Origin: Microbacterium sp. oral taxon 186 str. F0373
GTDB taxonomy: Bacteria; Actinomycetota; Actinomycetes; Actinomycetales; Microbacteriaceae
Assembly: GCF_000411455.1 (NCBI RefSeq)
Contig: NZ_KE150457.1
Coordinates: 1,452,023 to 1,516,022, forward strand
DNA length: 64,000 nt
Direction: 5' to 3'
Made by a program: the position numbers and the translations under genes. The notes under the pieces are model-generated. The model did not search any database. It saw only the letters and a program-made list of their open reading frames with translations, and was not told the DNA's origin. Shown here one piece after another: positions 8,202 through 15,893 of this stretch (the first letter of the stretch is position 1; each line of letters begins with the position of its first letter).

Positions 8202-9521
8202 TCAGAACGGTGGTGGTTCGAACACGAGAGTGCGCGCGGGGCGGTCATCGTGCACGCGCCCGGTGGGGCTGGTCCATTCGAGGGTGCCGTCCGCTCGTTG
8301 GCGGACCCGCCAGGCGGAATGGTGTTTCAGTGTGTGATGTCGTCGGCACAGGTGCGCCAGGTTGGTCACCGCGGTCGGGCCGTCGTGTTCGCGTGCGACG
8401 GTGTGGTCGACGTCGCAGCGGGGGAGCGGCTGGCGGCATCCGGGGAAGCGGCAGTGCTCGTCGCGGGCGCGGAGCATGCGCAGTTGGTCGCGAGACGGGC
8501 GGTAGCGGTCGATCGCGAGGACGGCCCCCGTCGTCGGGCTGGTGAACAACCGATCCCACCCGGCGGCTGTACCCGCGAGTTGCCGCGCGAGGTCGGGGTC
8601 GATCGGGCCGTATCCGGTCAGGTCGGCCGCCGCATCCGCGGCGCCGAGGAGACTCATCGCGGGAATCGTGACCTGGATGCGGGCACGGATCGCATCGGCC
8701 GCGGCGATGCTCTCGCTGCTCGCCTCGGCGGTGGCGTGTCCGCAGAGCAGGAGATCGAGCGCGACGTCGACGCGAACCTGATCCACGCGTCGCGTGTCGG
8801 GAGCCTTCGCGGAGGCGGCATCCGCGGTCGCCATGATCGTGTCGTCGTCCGCTGCTGCGGGGCGAGGTGCGTCGAGGGCGGCGCGTGCGAGCTGTGTCAG
8901 GCGGTCGTAGACGCCGTGAACGAGAGGGGCTGGGCCGGTGAGTCCGAGCTCGGCCATACCGTCGTCGCCGTCGTGGATCCAGACACGGCGCTGGCGGCGG
9001 GCGTCGTGGTGGCGCTCACCGATCGGCGTCGGATGAAGGGCGTCGGCGAGGCGTCGGGCGACGGGACGCAGTCTTCCGACCGTCTCGCGTTCGGCCACCG
9101 GCAGGACCGCCGTCTCATAGGCGGCGCGGGCGCCGTCGTCGGTCAGGCGGGCCCCGGCATCCGCGATCACCGCCGCGTGCGCGCGGCTGATCCGTCCGCT
9201 CGTGAGCGCATCGAGCGTCGCGGGAAAGCGTGTCACGAGGGTCGAGGCCTCATCCATCCGCGACTGGATCGTGCGATCGGACTGCCGGGTCGCCGCGCCG
9301 ATCTCGGCGGCGATCGACCGGATCGTGATGTCGTCCGGAGCATCGTGATCGGCGCAGGCGGCGTTGCGCTGCGTGAGTGCATGCTGCTGCGCCGCGTGCA
9401 GCAGCACCGCCTCTTCGGCCTGCAGCGACGCGATGCGTCGACGCCTGTCGACGAGGGCCTCGACGATGTCGCCGACGACCGCGCGCTCCTCGCGTGCGGT
9501 GGGGGACTCGGTGGTGGCCAT
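8202..9521 (-). CDS. DUF222 / HNH endonuclease-signature protein
   Basis: A 439-residue protein with the actinobacterial DUF222 domain (about residues 20-300, mostly helical) followed by an HNH domain at about 355-405. The HNH part shows CRFPGC, then CDVDH (the histidine that binds the metal or activates water) and LCRRHHTLKH. Such proteins occur in many copies in actinobacteria. Many are annotated as endonucleases, some as part of the 13E12 repeat family; a role in mobile DNA or defence is suspected but not established. The gene is preceded by a structured leader at 9633-9763. Confidence 0.88.
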   Translation of the reverse strand: MATTESPTAREERAVVGDIVEALVDRRRRIASLQAEEAVLLHAAQQHALTQRNAACADHDAPDDITIRSIAAEIGAATRQSDRTIQSRMDEASTLVTRFPATLDALTSGRISRAHAAVIADAGARLTDDGARAAYETAVLPVAERETVGRLRPVARRLADALHPTPIGERHHDARRQRRVWIHDGDDGMAELGLTGPAPLVHGVYDRLTQLARAALDAPRPAAADDDTIMATADAASAKAPDTRRVDQVRVDVALDLLLCGHATAEASSESIAAADAIRARIQVTIPAMSLLGAADAAADLTGYGPIDPDLARQLAGTAAGWDRLFTSPTTGAVLAIDRYRPSRDQLRMLRARDEHCRFPGCRQPLPRCDVDHTVAREHDGPTAVTNLAHLCRRHHTLKHHSAWRVRQRADGTLEWTSPTGRVHDDRPARTLVFEPPPF

Positions 9522-9823
9522 GACTCAATTCTGCCCTCGACCTCCGACATCAGAGCGGTATAAGGCCTGGTCAACGGCGCATTGTGGACAACCCTCGGAT
9601 GCCTCTGTGTGGGGAGGAATCGGCGCAAGAGTAAGGGCCGGTCGGAGAGGCTTCCGACCGGCCCTTGTCCCTTGCACCAAGAGTGTCCTGCAATCACATG
9701 CCGGTAACTGCCACAGCAAAACAACTACCGTGCGAGCACTCTATAACGGCCAGATAACGGCCACAAGGGGTTTCCGTTACCTTTTCGTGACTTCATACGA
9801 AAGTCGAAAGGTGGCAGCGCCGG
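9522..9823. other. Intergenic stretch with structured leader
   Basis: No credible gene. The stretch holds a perfect 14-bp hairpin, the short motifs TTGCACC and GAGTGTCCTGC, and a doubled ATAACGGCCA motif. It then becomes AT-richer up to the inverted end of the element at 9824. Confidence 0.6.
9633..9763 (-). promoter_or_regulatory. Putative structured 5' leader, copy 1
   Basis: Read on the minus strand, the segment starts at two exact copies of TGGCCGTTAT set 11 bases apart (9754-9763 and 9743-9752), runs about 50 bases to GCAGGACACTC (9681-9691), then GGTGCAA (9672-9678), and ends in a hairpin with 14 paired bases (9633-9646 with 9653-9666, loop GAGGCT). The DUF222/HNH start codon is 112 bases further on. 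The same order of parts occurs at 28174-28308 upstream of pgi. It could be an attenuator, riboswitch or small RNA; function is unknown. Confidence 0.45.
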
Positions 9824-9888
9824 TGTCCGATGACAGTGATTCTGTGTCTGTGCTATTGATCTTGTGGCGATGACGTTGATCACGTCGT
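9824..9888 (+). repeat. Left inverted end of the element
   Basis: Starts TGTCC and then has three units of 20 bases (9829-9848, 9849-9868, 9869-9888), each with a (G/T)TGAT core in the same place. The period is exactly 20. Such tandem sites are where transposases of large or multi-subunit elements bind. Confidence 0.6.
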
Positions 9889-10504
9889 CTGCGCCATTTA
9901 GCTTTCCCGGACTACGCGCACTCGGAGCGTTGCCTGTCCGGTGCGCTCTGGAAGAGGGGCGTCGGACTCGCGACCGGGGAACTGCAACTGGCCGCAACGC
10001 TCATCCGGCGCTGGGCGATCGACGAGCTCACGGGCGCGCGGATTGAAGACCGCATGTCTGCCATCGGTGTCGAGGCGCTCGACGTGAGTTCCGTCCTCCT
10101 CATCGCCTACCCCGAGGCCGTCCGTTTGGCCACCGTGCTCACCGACCCTTCATTCGCGAGCTACCTGCTCAGTCCGCGATTCAGTCTCGCCGAGCAGGTC
10201 TGGGCACAGGAAGCCGAAGGCATCACGATCATGAGTGGCTCCACGAACACCCGCCTCGGAGAGCATCGTCGCCCGGGGGAAGGCGGCCGTCGAAACCGCA
10301 TTTGGCATGCGCCAGAGTGCCCACAACAAACGCCCCGCCGCGCTCGAGAAGGCGCTCATCGCCGCTTCGCAACGACACCGCACCTGCCTGCTGCGCCACC
10401 TCAGCACCGTACGGATCCAGATCCTGCCGTACCAGCCCGGACTTGCCGTTCCGCGAAGTCGCCTACTGAATGGGCAACCACCTCCGGACCTCACCGTCTT
10501 CTAG
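9880..10504 (+). pseudogene. Decayed reading frame inside the element, possibly TniQ-like
   Basis: From 9880 to about 10233 one frame reads coherently (CLSGALWKRGVGLATGELQL ... ALDVSSVLLIAYPEAVRLAT). From about 10235 to 10504 the next frame is coherent (GKAAVETAFGMRQSAHNKRP ... STVRIQILPYQPGLAVPRSR). The first half has no start codon just after the left end, and the two halves are out of frame by one. The helix-rich middle with the phrase AYPEAVRLATVL recalls the C-terminal part of actinobacterial TniQ transposition proteins, but this is a weak resemblance made by eye. It could instead be two unrelated fragments. Confidence 0.3.
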
Positions 10505-10677
10505 CGATTTCGGATTCTGGGGTGATGGCATCCGGCCGCACATGGTTGCGACTCACAGTCGATCAACGCCAAGTCGACCGCCCTGCGAGCATCGATCCGG
10601 GGCCGAGGCCCGTCCTGACCTCGGGAGCGTATGGATTTGCTGTTGATTCTCGCTGGTGACCTTGCCAGAGTGCGGCT
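10505..10677. other. Spacer inside the element
   Basis: No gene, operator or strong hairpin was found between the decayed frame and the membrane protein gene. Confidence 0.5.
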
Positions 10678-11256
10678 ATGAGGCATCGTCGTTGGGGCGC
10701 AATCGCCGTGATCGTCGGTGGCGCCCTCGAGGTACTCCGAGTCGTTCTCACCCAGCTCGTGTTTCCGTCGGTCGCCGCACCGCGGGTCACGGCAGCAGTG
10801 GTCGCTCTCGCTCCGACACTTCTCATCGCAGTTGGGCTTCTCGCAGTCGGGCTGTCGTACCGCGCGCGCGGGCGTCTCGCCTTCCTGATCGCGGCGATCT
10901 CCGGCTTGCTCCTTGTGGCAGTGAACGCTGCTCAGATACTTCTCGCCTCTCCTTTGGGGCCAGCGCCCTCCCAACTTGCGATCGCAATCCATGGCGCGTC
11001 GACCGCTGCGGCAGCGGTGATGCTCCTGTCAGATCGATCCGTGCTTACCCCTGATCGGTGGTCGTTGACCCTTCCCGCTGGGTGCATGCTCCTTGTCGTC
11101 CTCGGCATGTCCCTCATGCCCTGGACCGCACTTGCAGTCCTTCCTGCGGTGGGCTACATCTCCGGCGGATATCTCGTTCTCCGTACGACCCGGGAACTAT
11201 CAACGTCGCGACGCGCGGGGTTCGCTGAAGCCCCCAGTTCCCGAGACGGTGTCTAG
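10678..11256 (+). CDS. Hypothetical integral membrane protein (element passenger)
   Basis: A 192-residue protein with about five to six hydrophobic segments: roughly residues 8-30, 38-60, 68-92, 100-118, 130-150 and 150-170. The charged tail (TTRELSTSRRAG) lies in the cytoplasm by the positive-inside rule. No motif identifies a family. The gene lies between the inverted ends of the 1.6-kb element. Its GC and codon choice are slightly lower and less biased than the neighbours, which fits acquired DNA. Start ATG at 10678; no strong ribosome-binding site is visible. Confidence 0.55.
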   Translation: MRHRRWGAIAVIVGGALEVLRVVLTQLVFPSVAAPRVTAAVVALAPTLLIAVGLLAVGLSYRARGRLAFLIAAISGLLLVAVNAAQILLASPLGPAPSQLAIAIHGASTAAAAVMLLSDRSVLTPDRWSLTLPAGCMLLVVLGMSLMPWTALAVLPAVGYISGGYLVLRTTRELSTSRRAGFAEAPSSRDGV

Positions 11257-11514
11257 GCTCGCCAAACCAAGAAATGGCCCACGCCGAGGTTCGTATTGCC
11301 GTATCGACAGATCACAGATTCAAAGGCACGGGCGCCCCCAACTCGTGGATCTCGGCTCGGAGAGGCCCGGCGAAGTCCGGCAGGTCTCCGACACAGAATC
11401 AATGGCACAGACGACAACATCACTGTCATCGGACAGCAGCGCCCGCCGCGGCGCACGGCGACGGCGAAGCCCTGCGCGAGGGGGTCGCGAAGCGCCGCGA
11501 TGGGACACTGAGCC
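11257..11514. other. Right end of element and flank
   Basis: Contains the right inverted end (to 11435) and the GCAGCGCCCG flank. The remaining 70 bases up to the next gene are open in several frames but match nothing recognisable; they may be the downstream part of a host sequence split by the insertion. Confidence 0.4.
11391..11435 (-). repeat. Right inverted end of the element
   Basis: On the minus strand it begins with the same 17 bases as the left end, followed by TGTGCCATTGATTCTGTGTC as second unit (period 21). Compared with the left end, about 36 of 45 positions agree with one single-base gap. Confidence 0.6.
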
Positions 11515-11826
11515 ATGCCCGTCCGCCCCGACATCGTCTGCATCTGCGGCTCCTCGCGCTTCGTCGCCGAAATGCGCGACGCGAACCGTGACCTCGCCCT
11601 CCAGGGCGTCATCGTCCTCGCCCCCGGCGAGATGGAGGGCGCCGTCAGCGCAGAGCAGAAGGCCGTCCTCGATGCGCTCCACCGGCACAAGATCGATCTC
11701 GCCGACCGTGTGCTCGTCGTCAATCCCGGCGGCTACATCGGTGCATCGACGGCGGCGGAGATCGCCTACGCGCGGGCAGCAGGCACGCCGGTCTCCTTCA
11801 CCGACCCGCCGGACCTCTCCCGCTGA
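11515..11826 (+). CDS. Nucleoside 2-deoxyribosyltransferase-like protein
   Basis: A 103-residue protein with the compact Rossmann-like fold of the nucleoside 2-deoxyribosyltransferase/DUF4406 group. Visible family marks are ICGSSRF in the first loop, the segment ALDALHRHKIDLADRVLVVN where the conserved acidic residue sits before VVN, and GGYIGASTAAEIAYARAAGTPV, which forms the nucleotide pocket. Many short relatives, often in phages, have no measured activity, so the substrate is unknown. The gene begins 80 bases after the presumed insertion site of the 1.6-kb element. It is probably intact because the start gives the usual N terminus. Confidence 0.75.
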   Translation: MPVRPDIVCICGSSRFVAEMRDANRDLALQGVIVLAPGEMEGAVSAEQKAVLDALHRHKIDLADRVLVVNPGGYIGASTAAEIAYARAAGTPVSFTDPPDLSR

Positions 11827-11908
11827 GGTCGCCGGTCGCCGAACCCATCCGATCTCCGGCCCGTGCCGAACAACACAGGTACCCCGACCCCGGCGGCAGG
11901 AGATCATC

Positions 11909-13486
11909 GTGACCACGCACACCGGACGGCGCGCGTCGCTCGCCCTCGCCGCGCTCGCGGGTGTCGTCAGCGGGGCGGTGTTCCTCGGTGTCGCCGAGGT
12001 GCTGGCGCTGCTCGTCGCGCGCAGCGCCAGCCCGATCCTGGCGGTCGGCGGCTTCGTGATCGACATCGTTCCCCAGCCCTTCAAGGAGTTCGCGATTGCG
12101 ACGTTCGGGGCGAACGACAAGATCGCCCTCCTCGCGGGGCTCGGTCTCGCCGTCGTCATCGCCTCGGCGATCGGCGGAGTACTCGAATACCTGCGCAGTC
12201 CCCTCGGCGTGGTGGTCGTCGCGATCGCCGGCCTGTTGTCCACCGCGGCCGTCGTCTCGCGCACCGGGGTCACGCCCCTGTCGTTCGTTCCTCCTGTGAT
12301 CGGCGCGGTCGCGGCATCCGTCGTCCTGGTCCTGCTCGGTCGCCGCCTGCGGCGCTGGCGGCGACCCGTGCCCGCCCCCGACGCGATCGACGCCGCCCCG
12401 GACGACGCACAGGCCCTCGGCCGGCGCGGCTTCTTCCGCCTCGCAGGCGTTGCGGGAATCTCCGCGGTGATCGTCGGTGTCACGGCCCGCGTCGTGACGG
12501 CAGCGACCTCATCGGTCGACGCGATCCGCGATGCGCTGAAGCTGCCCGCGCCTCGTCGAACGCTGACGGTGCCCGCCGGCGCCGAGCTCGACGTTCCCGG
12601 TCTCTCGCCGCTGTTCACGCCGAACGCCGACTTCTACCGCGTCGACACGGCGCTCACCGTGCCGGCCATCGACCCGTCGACCTGGCGTCTCGTCGTCGAC
12701 GGCATGGTCGAGCGCCGCGTCGAGTTGAGCTTCGACGATCTGGTCGGCATGGGCCTGGACGAGTACGGCATCACCCTGACCTGCGTCTCGAACGAGGTCG
12801 GCGGCGGACTGGTCGGAAACGCGCGCTGGCTCGGCGTGCCGGTCCGCGACATCCTGCGAATGGCAGGACCGCACGCCGGTGCCGACATGGTGCTCTCCCG
12901 CAGCATCGACGGCTACACCGCGAGCACGCCGCTGTCGGCACTCACCGATGACGGGCTCGACGCGATCTTGGCGGTCGCGATGAACGGTGAGCCGCTGCCG
13001 GCCGAGCACGGCTTCCCGGTGCGGATGATCGTCCCCGGGCTCTACGGATACGTCTCGGCGACGAAGTGGCTCACCGAGCTGAAGGTGACGACGTTCGCGG
13101 CCGACGAGGCGTACTGGACGCCGCGGGGATACAGTGCCGAGGCGCCCATCAAGCTCTCCTCGCGTGTCGACGTGCCCAAGGTCGGCAGTCCCGTCGCCCC
13201 GGGGCGGGTCCCCGTCGCGGGCATGGCATGGGCGCAGCCGACCGGGGTCGCCCGCGTCGAGGTGAACATCGACGACACCGGCTGGATCCCGGCAACCATT
13301 TCCACGCCGGTGAACGACGAGAGCTGGGTGCAGTGGATGTACGAATGGGATGCCGCGCCCGGCACCCACTACATCGCGGTACGCGCCTGGAACAAGAACG
13401 GCCAGCTGCAGGAGCAACAGCGCGCCCCCGTCGCCCCGAACGGGTCGACGGGGTGGCACCGGGTTCTCGTCACCGTGTCGTCGTGA
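11909..13486 (+). CDS. Membrane-anchored molybdopterin oxidoreductase, sulfite oxidase fold
   Basis: A 525-residue protein. About four membrane helices occupy residues 10-155, then a twin-arginine-like motif RRGFFRLAG (R172-R173) leads into a further hydrophobic segment, and residues about 225-525 form the outward-facing catalytic part. That part has the oxidoreductase molybdopterin-binding domain with C292 in TLTCVSNEVGG, the expected Mo-binding cysteine, followed by the Mo-co dimerisation-like immunoglobulin domain (VEVNIDDTGW). The family resembles sulfite oxidase/YedY; the natural substrate is unknown. GTG at 11909 is chosen because AGGAG (11898-11902) sits 6 bases before it. No partner cytochrome gene is adjacent. 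Confidence 0.87.
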   Translation: MTTHTGRRASLALAALAGVVSGAVFLGVAEVLALLVARSASPILAVGGFVIDIVPQPFKEFAIATFGANDKIALLAGLGLAVVIASAIGGVLEYLRSPLGVVVVAIAGLLSTAAVVSRTGVTPLSFVPPVIGAVAASVVLVLLGRRLRRWRRPVPAPDAIDAAPDDAQALGRRGFFRLAGVAGISAVIVGVTARVVTAATSSVDAIRDALKLPAPRRTLTVPAGAELDVPGLSPLFTPNADFYRVDTALTVPAIDPSTWRLVVDGMVERRVELSFDDLVGMGLDEYGITLTCVSNEVGGGLVGNARWLGVPVRDILRMAGPHAGADMVLSRSIDGYTASTPLSALTDDGLDAILAVAMNGEPLPAEHGFPVRMIVPGLYGYVSATKWLTELKVTTFAADEAYWTPRGYSAEAPIKLSSRVDVPKVGSPVAPGRVPVAGMAWAQPTGVARVEVNIDDTGWIPATISTPVNDESWVQWMYEWDAAPGTHYIAVRAWNKNGQLQEQQRAPVAPNGSTGWHRVLVTVSS

Positions 13487-13530
13487 GCGCTCGTCCGCCG
13501 CGACGGAGCCCCACGCGTGAGAATGTCGGC

Positions 13531-13893
13531 ATGACACCTCGTTGGACCCCGCTCGCGATCACCTACCTCGTGCTGGCGATCGCCGGACTGGTCGGCACGT
13601 TCGCCCTCAACGTGTGGTCGGTCGTGCTCATGCGCAACTACCTGCTCGACCTCGTGCAGTCGGGCCCCGCCGTCGGATCGATCGGGGTCGACATCATGGT
13701 CGCCGCGATCGCCGGCAGCATCCTGATCATCGTCGAGGGACGACGGCTGGGGATGCGTCGTCCCTGGTTGTATGTGGTCGTATCGCTGGTGACCGCGTTC
13801 GCGGTCGTCTTCCCGCTGTTCCTGGCGATGCGTGAGCGGGCGTTGGCGGTGCGCCGGATGCCGCCGACCGCTGGCGCCGCGGCCTCGACCTGA
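13531..13893 (+). CDS. DUF2834 membrane protein
   Basis: A 120-residue protein with three hydrophobic helices (about residues 8-30, 55-72 and 80-105). The strings IVEGRRLGMRRPWLYVV and FPLFLAMRER are typical of DUF2834, a family of small membrane proteins of unknown role. It starts 45 bases after the oxidoreductase on the same strand and may be cotranscribed. Confidence 0.8.
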   Translation: MTPRWTPLAITYLVLAIAGLVGTFALNVWSVVLMRNYLLDLVQSGPAVGSIGVDIMVAAIAGSILIIVEGRRLGMRRPWLYVVVSLVTAFAVVFPLFLAMRERALAVRRMPPTAGAAAST

Positions 13894-13908
13894 GGCGGCG
13901 GGGAGGGC

Positions 13909-14196
13909 TCAGGCGGTCGCGGAGGGTGCCTCATCCGCCCGTGCGGCCCCGCGCTCACGCGCGATCGAGCGAGCGAGCACCTGGCCGCCGTTGGTCAGCA
14001 GCGCGCGGCGCCACGGGAGGGTGCCCTCGATCTCGATCTGGATCGAGATGGACAGCACCGTCCGGATGATGACGATGAGTCCGAGGACCACCGCGTCTTC
14101 GATCGAAGGCTTCGAGGTGATCGTGCGGATGAGGTCGGCGGACACGAGCACCTCGAGCCCGAGCAGGATCGCGGCGCCGAGCGTGTTGCGCAGCAC
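13909..14196 (-). CDS. DUF1622 family membrane protein, apparently N-terminally short
   Basis: The 95 residues contain the central and C-terminal DUF1622 pattern: GAAILLGLEVLVSADLIRTI, then VLGLIVIIRTVLSISIQIEIEG. Full-length members begin with a further membrane helix and a RAYRRLR-like linker. Here the upstream frame gives only AYLV before running into the terminator of the neighbouring CsbD gene, so the first helix appears to be missing. GTG at 14194-14196 is the only reasonable start. Either a truncated gene or a shortened member of the family. Confidence 0.6.
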   Translation of the reverse strand: MLRNTLGAAILLGLEVLVSADLIRTITSKPSIEDAVVLGLIVIIRTVLSISIQIEIEGTLPWRRALLTNGGQVLARSIARERGAARADEAPSATA

Positions 14197-14241
14197 GAGG
14201 TAGGCGTCGCGGCGCGGTGAGCAGACGCCGTCCGCGCACAG

Positions 14242-14277
14242 CCGACGCCCCCGCTCGCCGAGGAGCGGGGGCGTCGG
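14242..14277 (-). terminator. Strong hairpin after csbD-like gene
   Basis: Fifteen bases (14242-14256) pair perfectly with 14263-14277 around a six-base loop. It starts just beyond the stop of the CsbD-like gene on the minus strand and separates it from the DUF1622 gene. Confidence 0.75.
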
Positions 14278-14285
14278 TCGGGGGC

Positions 14286-14456
14286 TTACTTGAACGCGTC
14301 CTTGACGTCTTCGCCGGCCTTCTTCACGCGGGCCTTGGCCTGGTCGGCCTCGCCCTCCGCTTCGAGCTTCTCGTTGTGCGTCACCTTGCCGACGCCCTCC
14401 TTGACCTTGCCGCCGATGTCTTCGGCTGCGTTCTTGATCTTGTCGTCGAGACCCAT
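14286..14456 (-). CDS. CsbD family stress protein, 56 aa
   Basis: A very small, charged protein: MGLDDKIKNAAEDIGGKVKE at the start, then a lysine/glutamate-rich helix and the end VKKAGEDVKDAFK. This is the CsbD-like pattern (general stress response, probably helical and partly disordered; exact role unknown). ATG at 14454-14456 is preceded on the minus strand by AGGGAAG at suitable distance. It has its own strong terminator, so it is likely expressed as a single-gene unit. Confidence 0.88.
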   Translation of the reverse strand: MGLDDKIKNAAEDIGGKVKEGVGKVTHNEKLEAEGEADQAKARVKKAGEDVKDAFK

Positions 14457-14543
14457 GGTGTCTTCCCTTCTGCGAACTCCTGTCTCGACGCTACGAAGTC
14501 GGCACGCCTGAGGGCAGTGGGTTGACGGGGCGCGGTCTCCGTA

Positions 14544-15188
14544 CTAGGCGCGTGCGGCGTGCGCCCGCGGGGTGCGAGCCGCGGGAGGGCGGAGCATGCC
14601 GACGGGGCGGGCGCCGGGGATGCCGCCGATCGCGCGGACCTCTTCGAAACCCAGGCGTCGATACAGGCGTCGATTCACTGGTGTCGAGGATTCGAGGTAG
14701 GCGCTCTGGCGCATCACGTCGAGGGCCTCGAGCTGAGCGGAAAGAAGGCGGCCCCCGACACCCTTGCCGCGTGCGCGGGCGCTGACTCCCACCTCCGCGA
14801 GATACCAGTGCGGCGAGCGCGGCCGTTCGCGCTCCAGGCGGGAGAACAGCGCCAGGGCGCTGGGGATGCCGCGCCACCCCAGAGCGCGGGTGAAGTGCGG
14901 CGCGTGCCGGGCCAGTCGACGGAGCGCGCCGCGTCGGGCCTCGGGGCCCTCCCACGCCGCGACACCCAGGATCGACCCTTCGTCATCTCGGGCGAGGTCG
15001 ACCGTGCCGGTCGCGAAGGCTCCCGCGGCGAGGATTCCGTGGAAGAGGTGCGCCAGCCGCGTGCGACGCCGGCCGGTGGTCGGCATGATGGCGGCGAAGA
15101 CGGGATCTGCTTCGAAGGCTTCGGCGAGCACGTCGGCGGCGGCCGGGAGGTCGCCGCGACGAGCGGGGGTGATGGTGATCTCCGACAT
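14544..15188 (-). CDS. GNAT family N-acetyltransferase
   Basis: A 214-residue single-domain acetyltransferase. The acetyl-CoA binding loop is visible as VSARARGKGVGGRLL (the Q/RxxGxG/A motif), preceded by the strand WYLAEVGV and followed by YLESSTPVNRRLYRRLGFEE, the classic motif B. Substrate unknown. It is divergent from a TetR regulator with a shared promoter region, a common regulator/target arrangement, so it is the likely target of that regulator. Confidence 0.88.
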   Translation of the reverse strand: MSEITITPARRGDLPAAADVLAEAFEADPVFAAIMPTTGRRRTRLAHLFHGILAAGAFATGTVDLARDDEGSILGVAAWEGPEARRGALRRLARHAPHFTRALGWRGIPSALALFSRLERERPRSPHWYLAEVGVSARARGKGVGGRLLSAQLEALDVMRQSAYLESSTPVNRRLYRRLGFEEVRAIGGIPGARPVGMLRPPAARTPRAHAARA

Positions 15189-15260
15189 GTCTCCTCCAAA
15201 TGGTCCAAGTGGATAAGATGAGTATGAGCGATGCGCTTGGTGTCGAACCTGGAGGATGCT
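15189..15260. promoter_or_regulatory. Divergent promoter region, GNAT / TetR
   Basis: Holds TAAGAT (15211-15216 region) as a possible -10 for the TetR gene and CTCCTCC, the antisense of the GNAT ribosome-binding site, next to 15189. No perfect palindrome suitable for a TetR operator is evident. Confidence 0.35.
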
Positions 15261-15887
15261 GTGAATGATGTGTCGTCGCCTCGTGCGTATCTCGGCATCG
15301 ACGACCGGCGTCGCCAGCTGCTCGACGCAGCCTGGGAGGTGATGCGTGACGGCGGCGCGGCGACGTTGTCGTTGCGCACGGTGGCGCAACGGGCAGGGGT
15401 GGCCCATCGCGTCGTCACGTACGCGTTCGGGACGAAGAGCGCGCTGGTGGCCGCCCTGCTCGAGCGCGAGTCCGCGCGTGCGGTCGAAGCTGCCTGGGCC
15501 GTGCCACTGGCGGAGGAGAGCCGCGAGCGCGCCGTGGCGCGGGCACTTCGCGCTTACCTCGACGATGTGCGGGCCGATCCCCGTCGCCATGAGAGTCTTG
15601 CGGAACTGACGGCGCTGGCCAGATCCGCTGGCGAGCCGGCGGATGCTGCGGAGATCGAGAGTGCTGCAGCGCTCAGCGAGATCGATGCCCGCCTGCGCGC
15701 GTGGGAGTCTGCCCGGGGCGTCCACTCCCTCGCACCGCGGGAGGTCGTGGCCGGGGCGATTCTCGCGGCGGCGGGCGGGCTGGCGCAGTGGTGGCTCGCG
15801 ACGCGCGACGATACCCGCGCCGATGCGATCATCGATCTGCTCGCTCGCGGCTTTACCGATCCGGATGCCGCGGCATCCGGATCCTGA
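15261..15887 (+). CDS. TetR family transcriptional regulator
   Basis: A 208-residue repressor with the TetR helix-turn-helix at about residues 18-62 (LDAAWEVMRDGGAATLSLRT ... VAHRVVTYAFGTKSALVAAL) and a poorly conserved ligand-binding C-terminal domain. GTG at 15261 is preferred because GGAGGA (15251-15256) lies 4 bases upstream; an ATG at 15231 in the same frame is the alternative. The likely role is control of the divergent acetyltransferase gene. Its stop is followed within 7 bases by the convergent COG0523-like gene. Confidence 0.85.
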   Translation: MNDVSSPRAYLGIDDRRRQLLDAAWEVMRDGGAATLSLRTVAQRAGVAHRVVTYAFGTKSALVAALLERESARAVEAAWAVPLAEESRERAVARALRAYLDDVRADPRRHESLAELTALARSAGEPADAAEIESAAALSEIDARLRAWESARGVHSLAPREVVAGAILAAAGGLAQWWLATRDDTRADAIIDLLARGFTDPDAAASGS

Positions 15888-15893
15888 TCCCGA

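Larger units (their letters stand above)
9824..11435. mobile_element. Cryptic transposon-like element, 1.6 kb, no transposase
   Basis: Both ends read inward as TGTCCGATGACAGTGAT (9824-9840 on plus; 11435-11419 on minus), and the match continues imperfectly for about 45 bases. Each end carries short repeats around a TGAT core (at 9837, 9857 and 9877 on the left; two on the right), the arrangement of multiple transposase-binding sites seen in IS21, Tn7 and TniABQ-type elements. Outside the ends lie GCAGCGCCGG (9814-9823) and GCAGCGCCCG (11436-11445), 9 of 10 identical, a possible target duplication. Inside are a broken reading frame and one membrane protein gene, but no recognisable transposase, so it is probably a deletion derivative. 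Confidence 0.6.

Noticed and set aside
9725-9997. Short minus-strand frame beside the leader
   Set aside because: No start signal or recognisable composition; it crosses the inverted end of the element.
11253-11723. Minus-strand frame over the element end
   Set aside because: It is antisense to the deoxyribosyltransferase-like gene and shows no family features.
15866-15881. GGATGCCGCGGCATCC palindrome at the TetR gene end, considered a terminator
   Set aside because: It lies inside the coding sequence and is explained by the frequent GGATGCC/GGCATCC motif.
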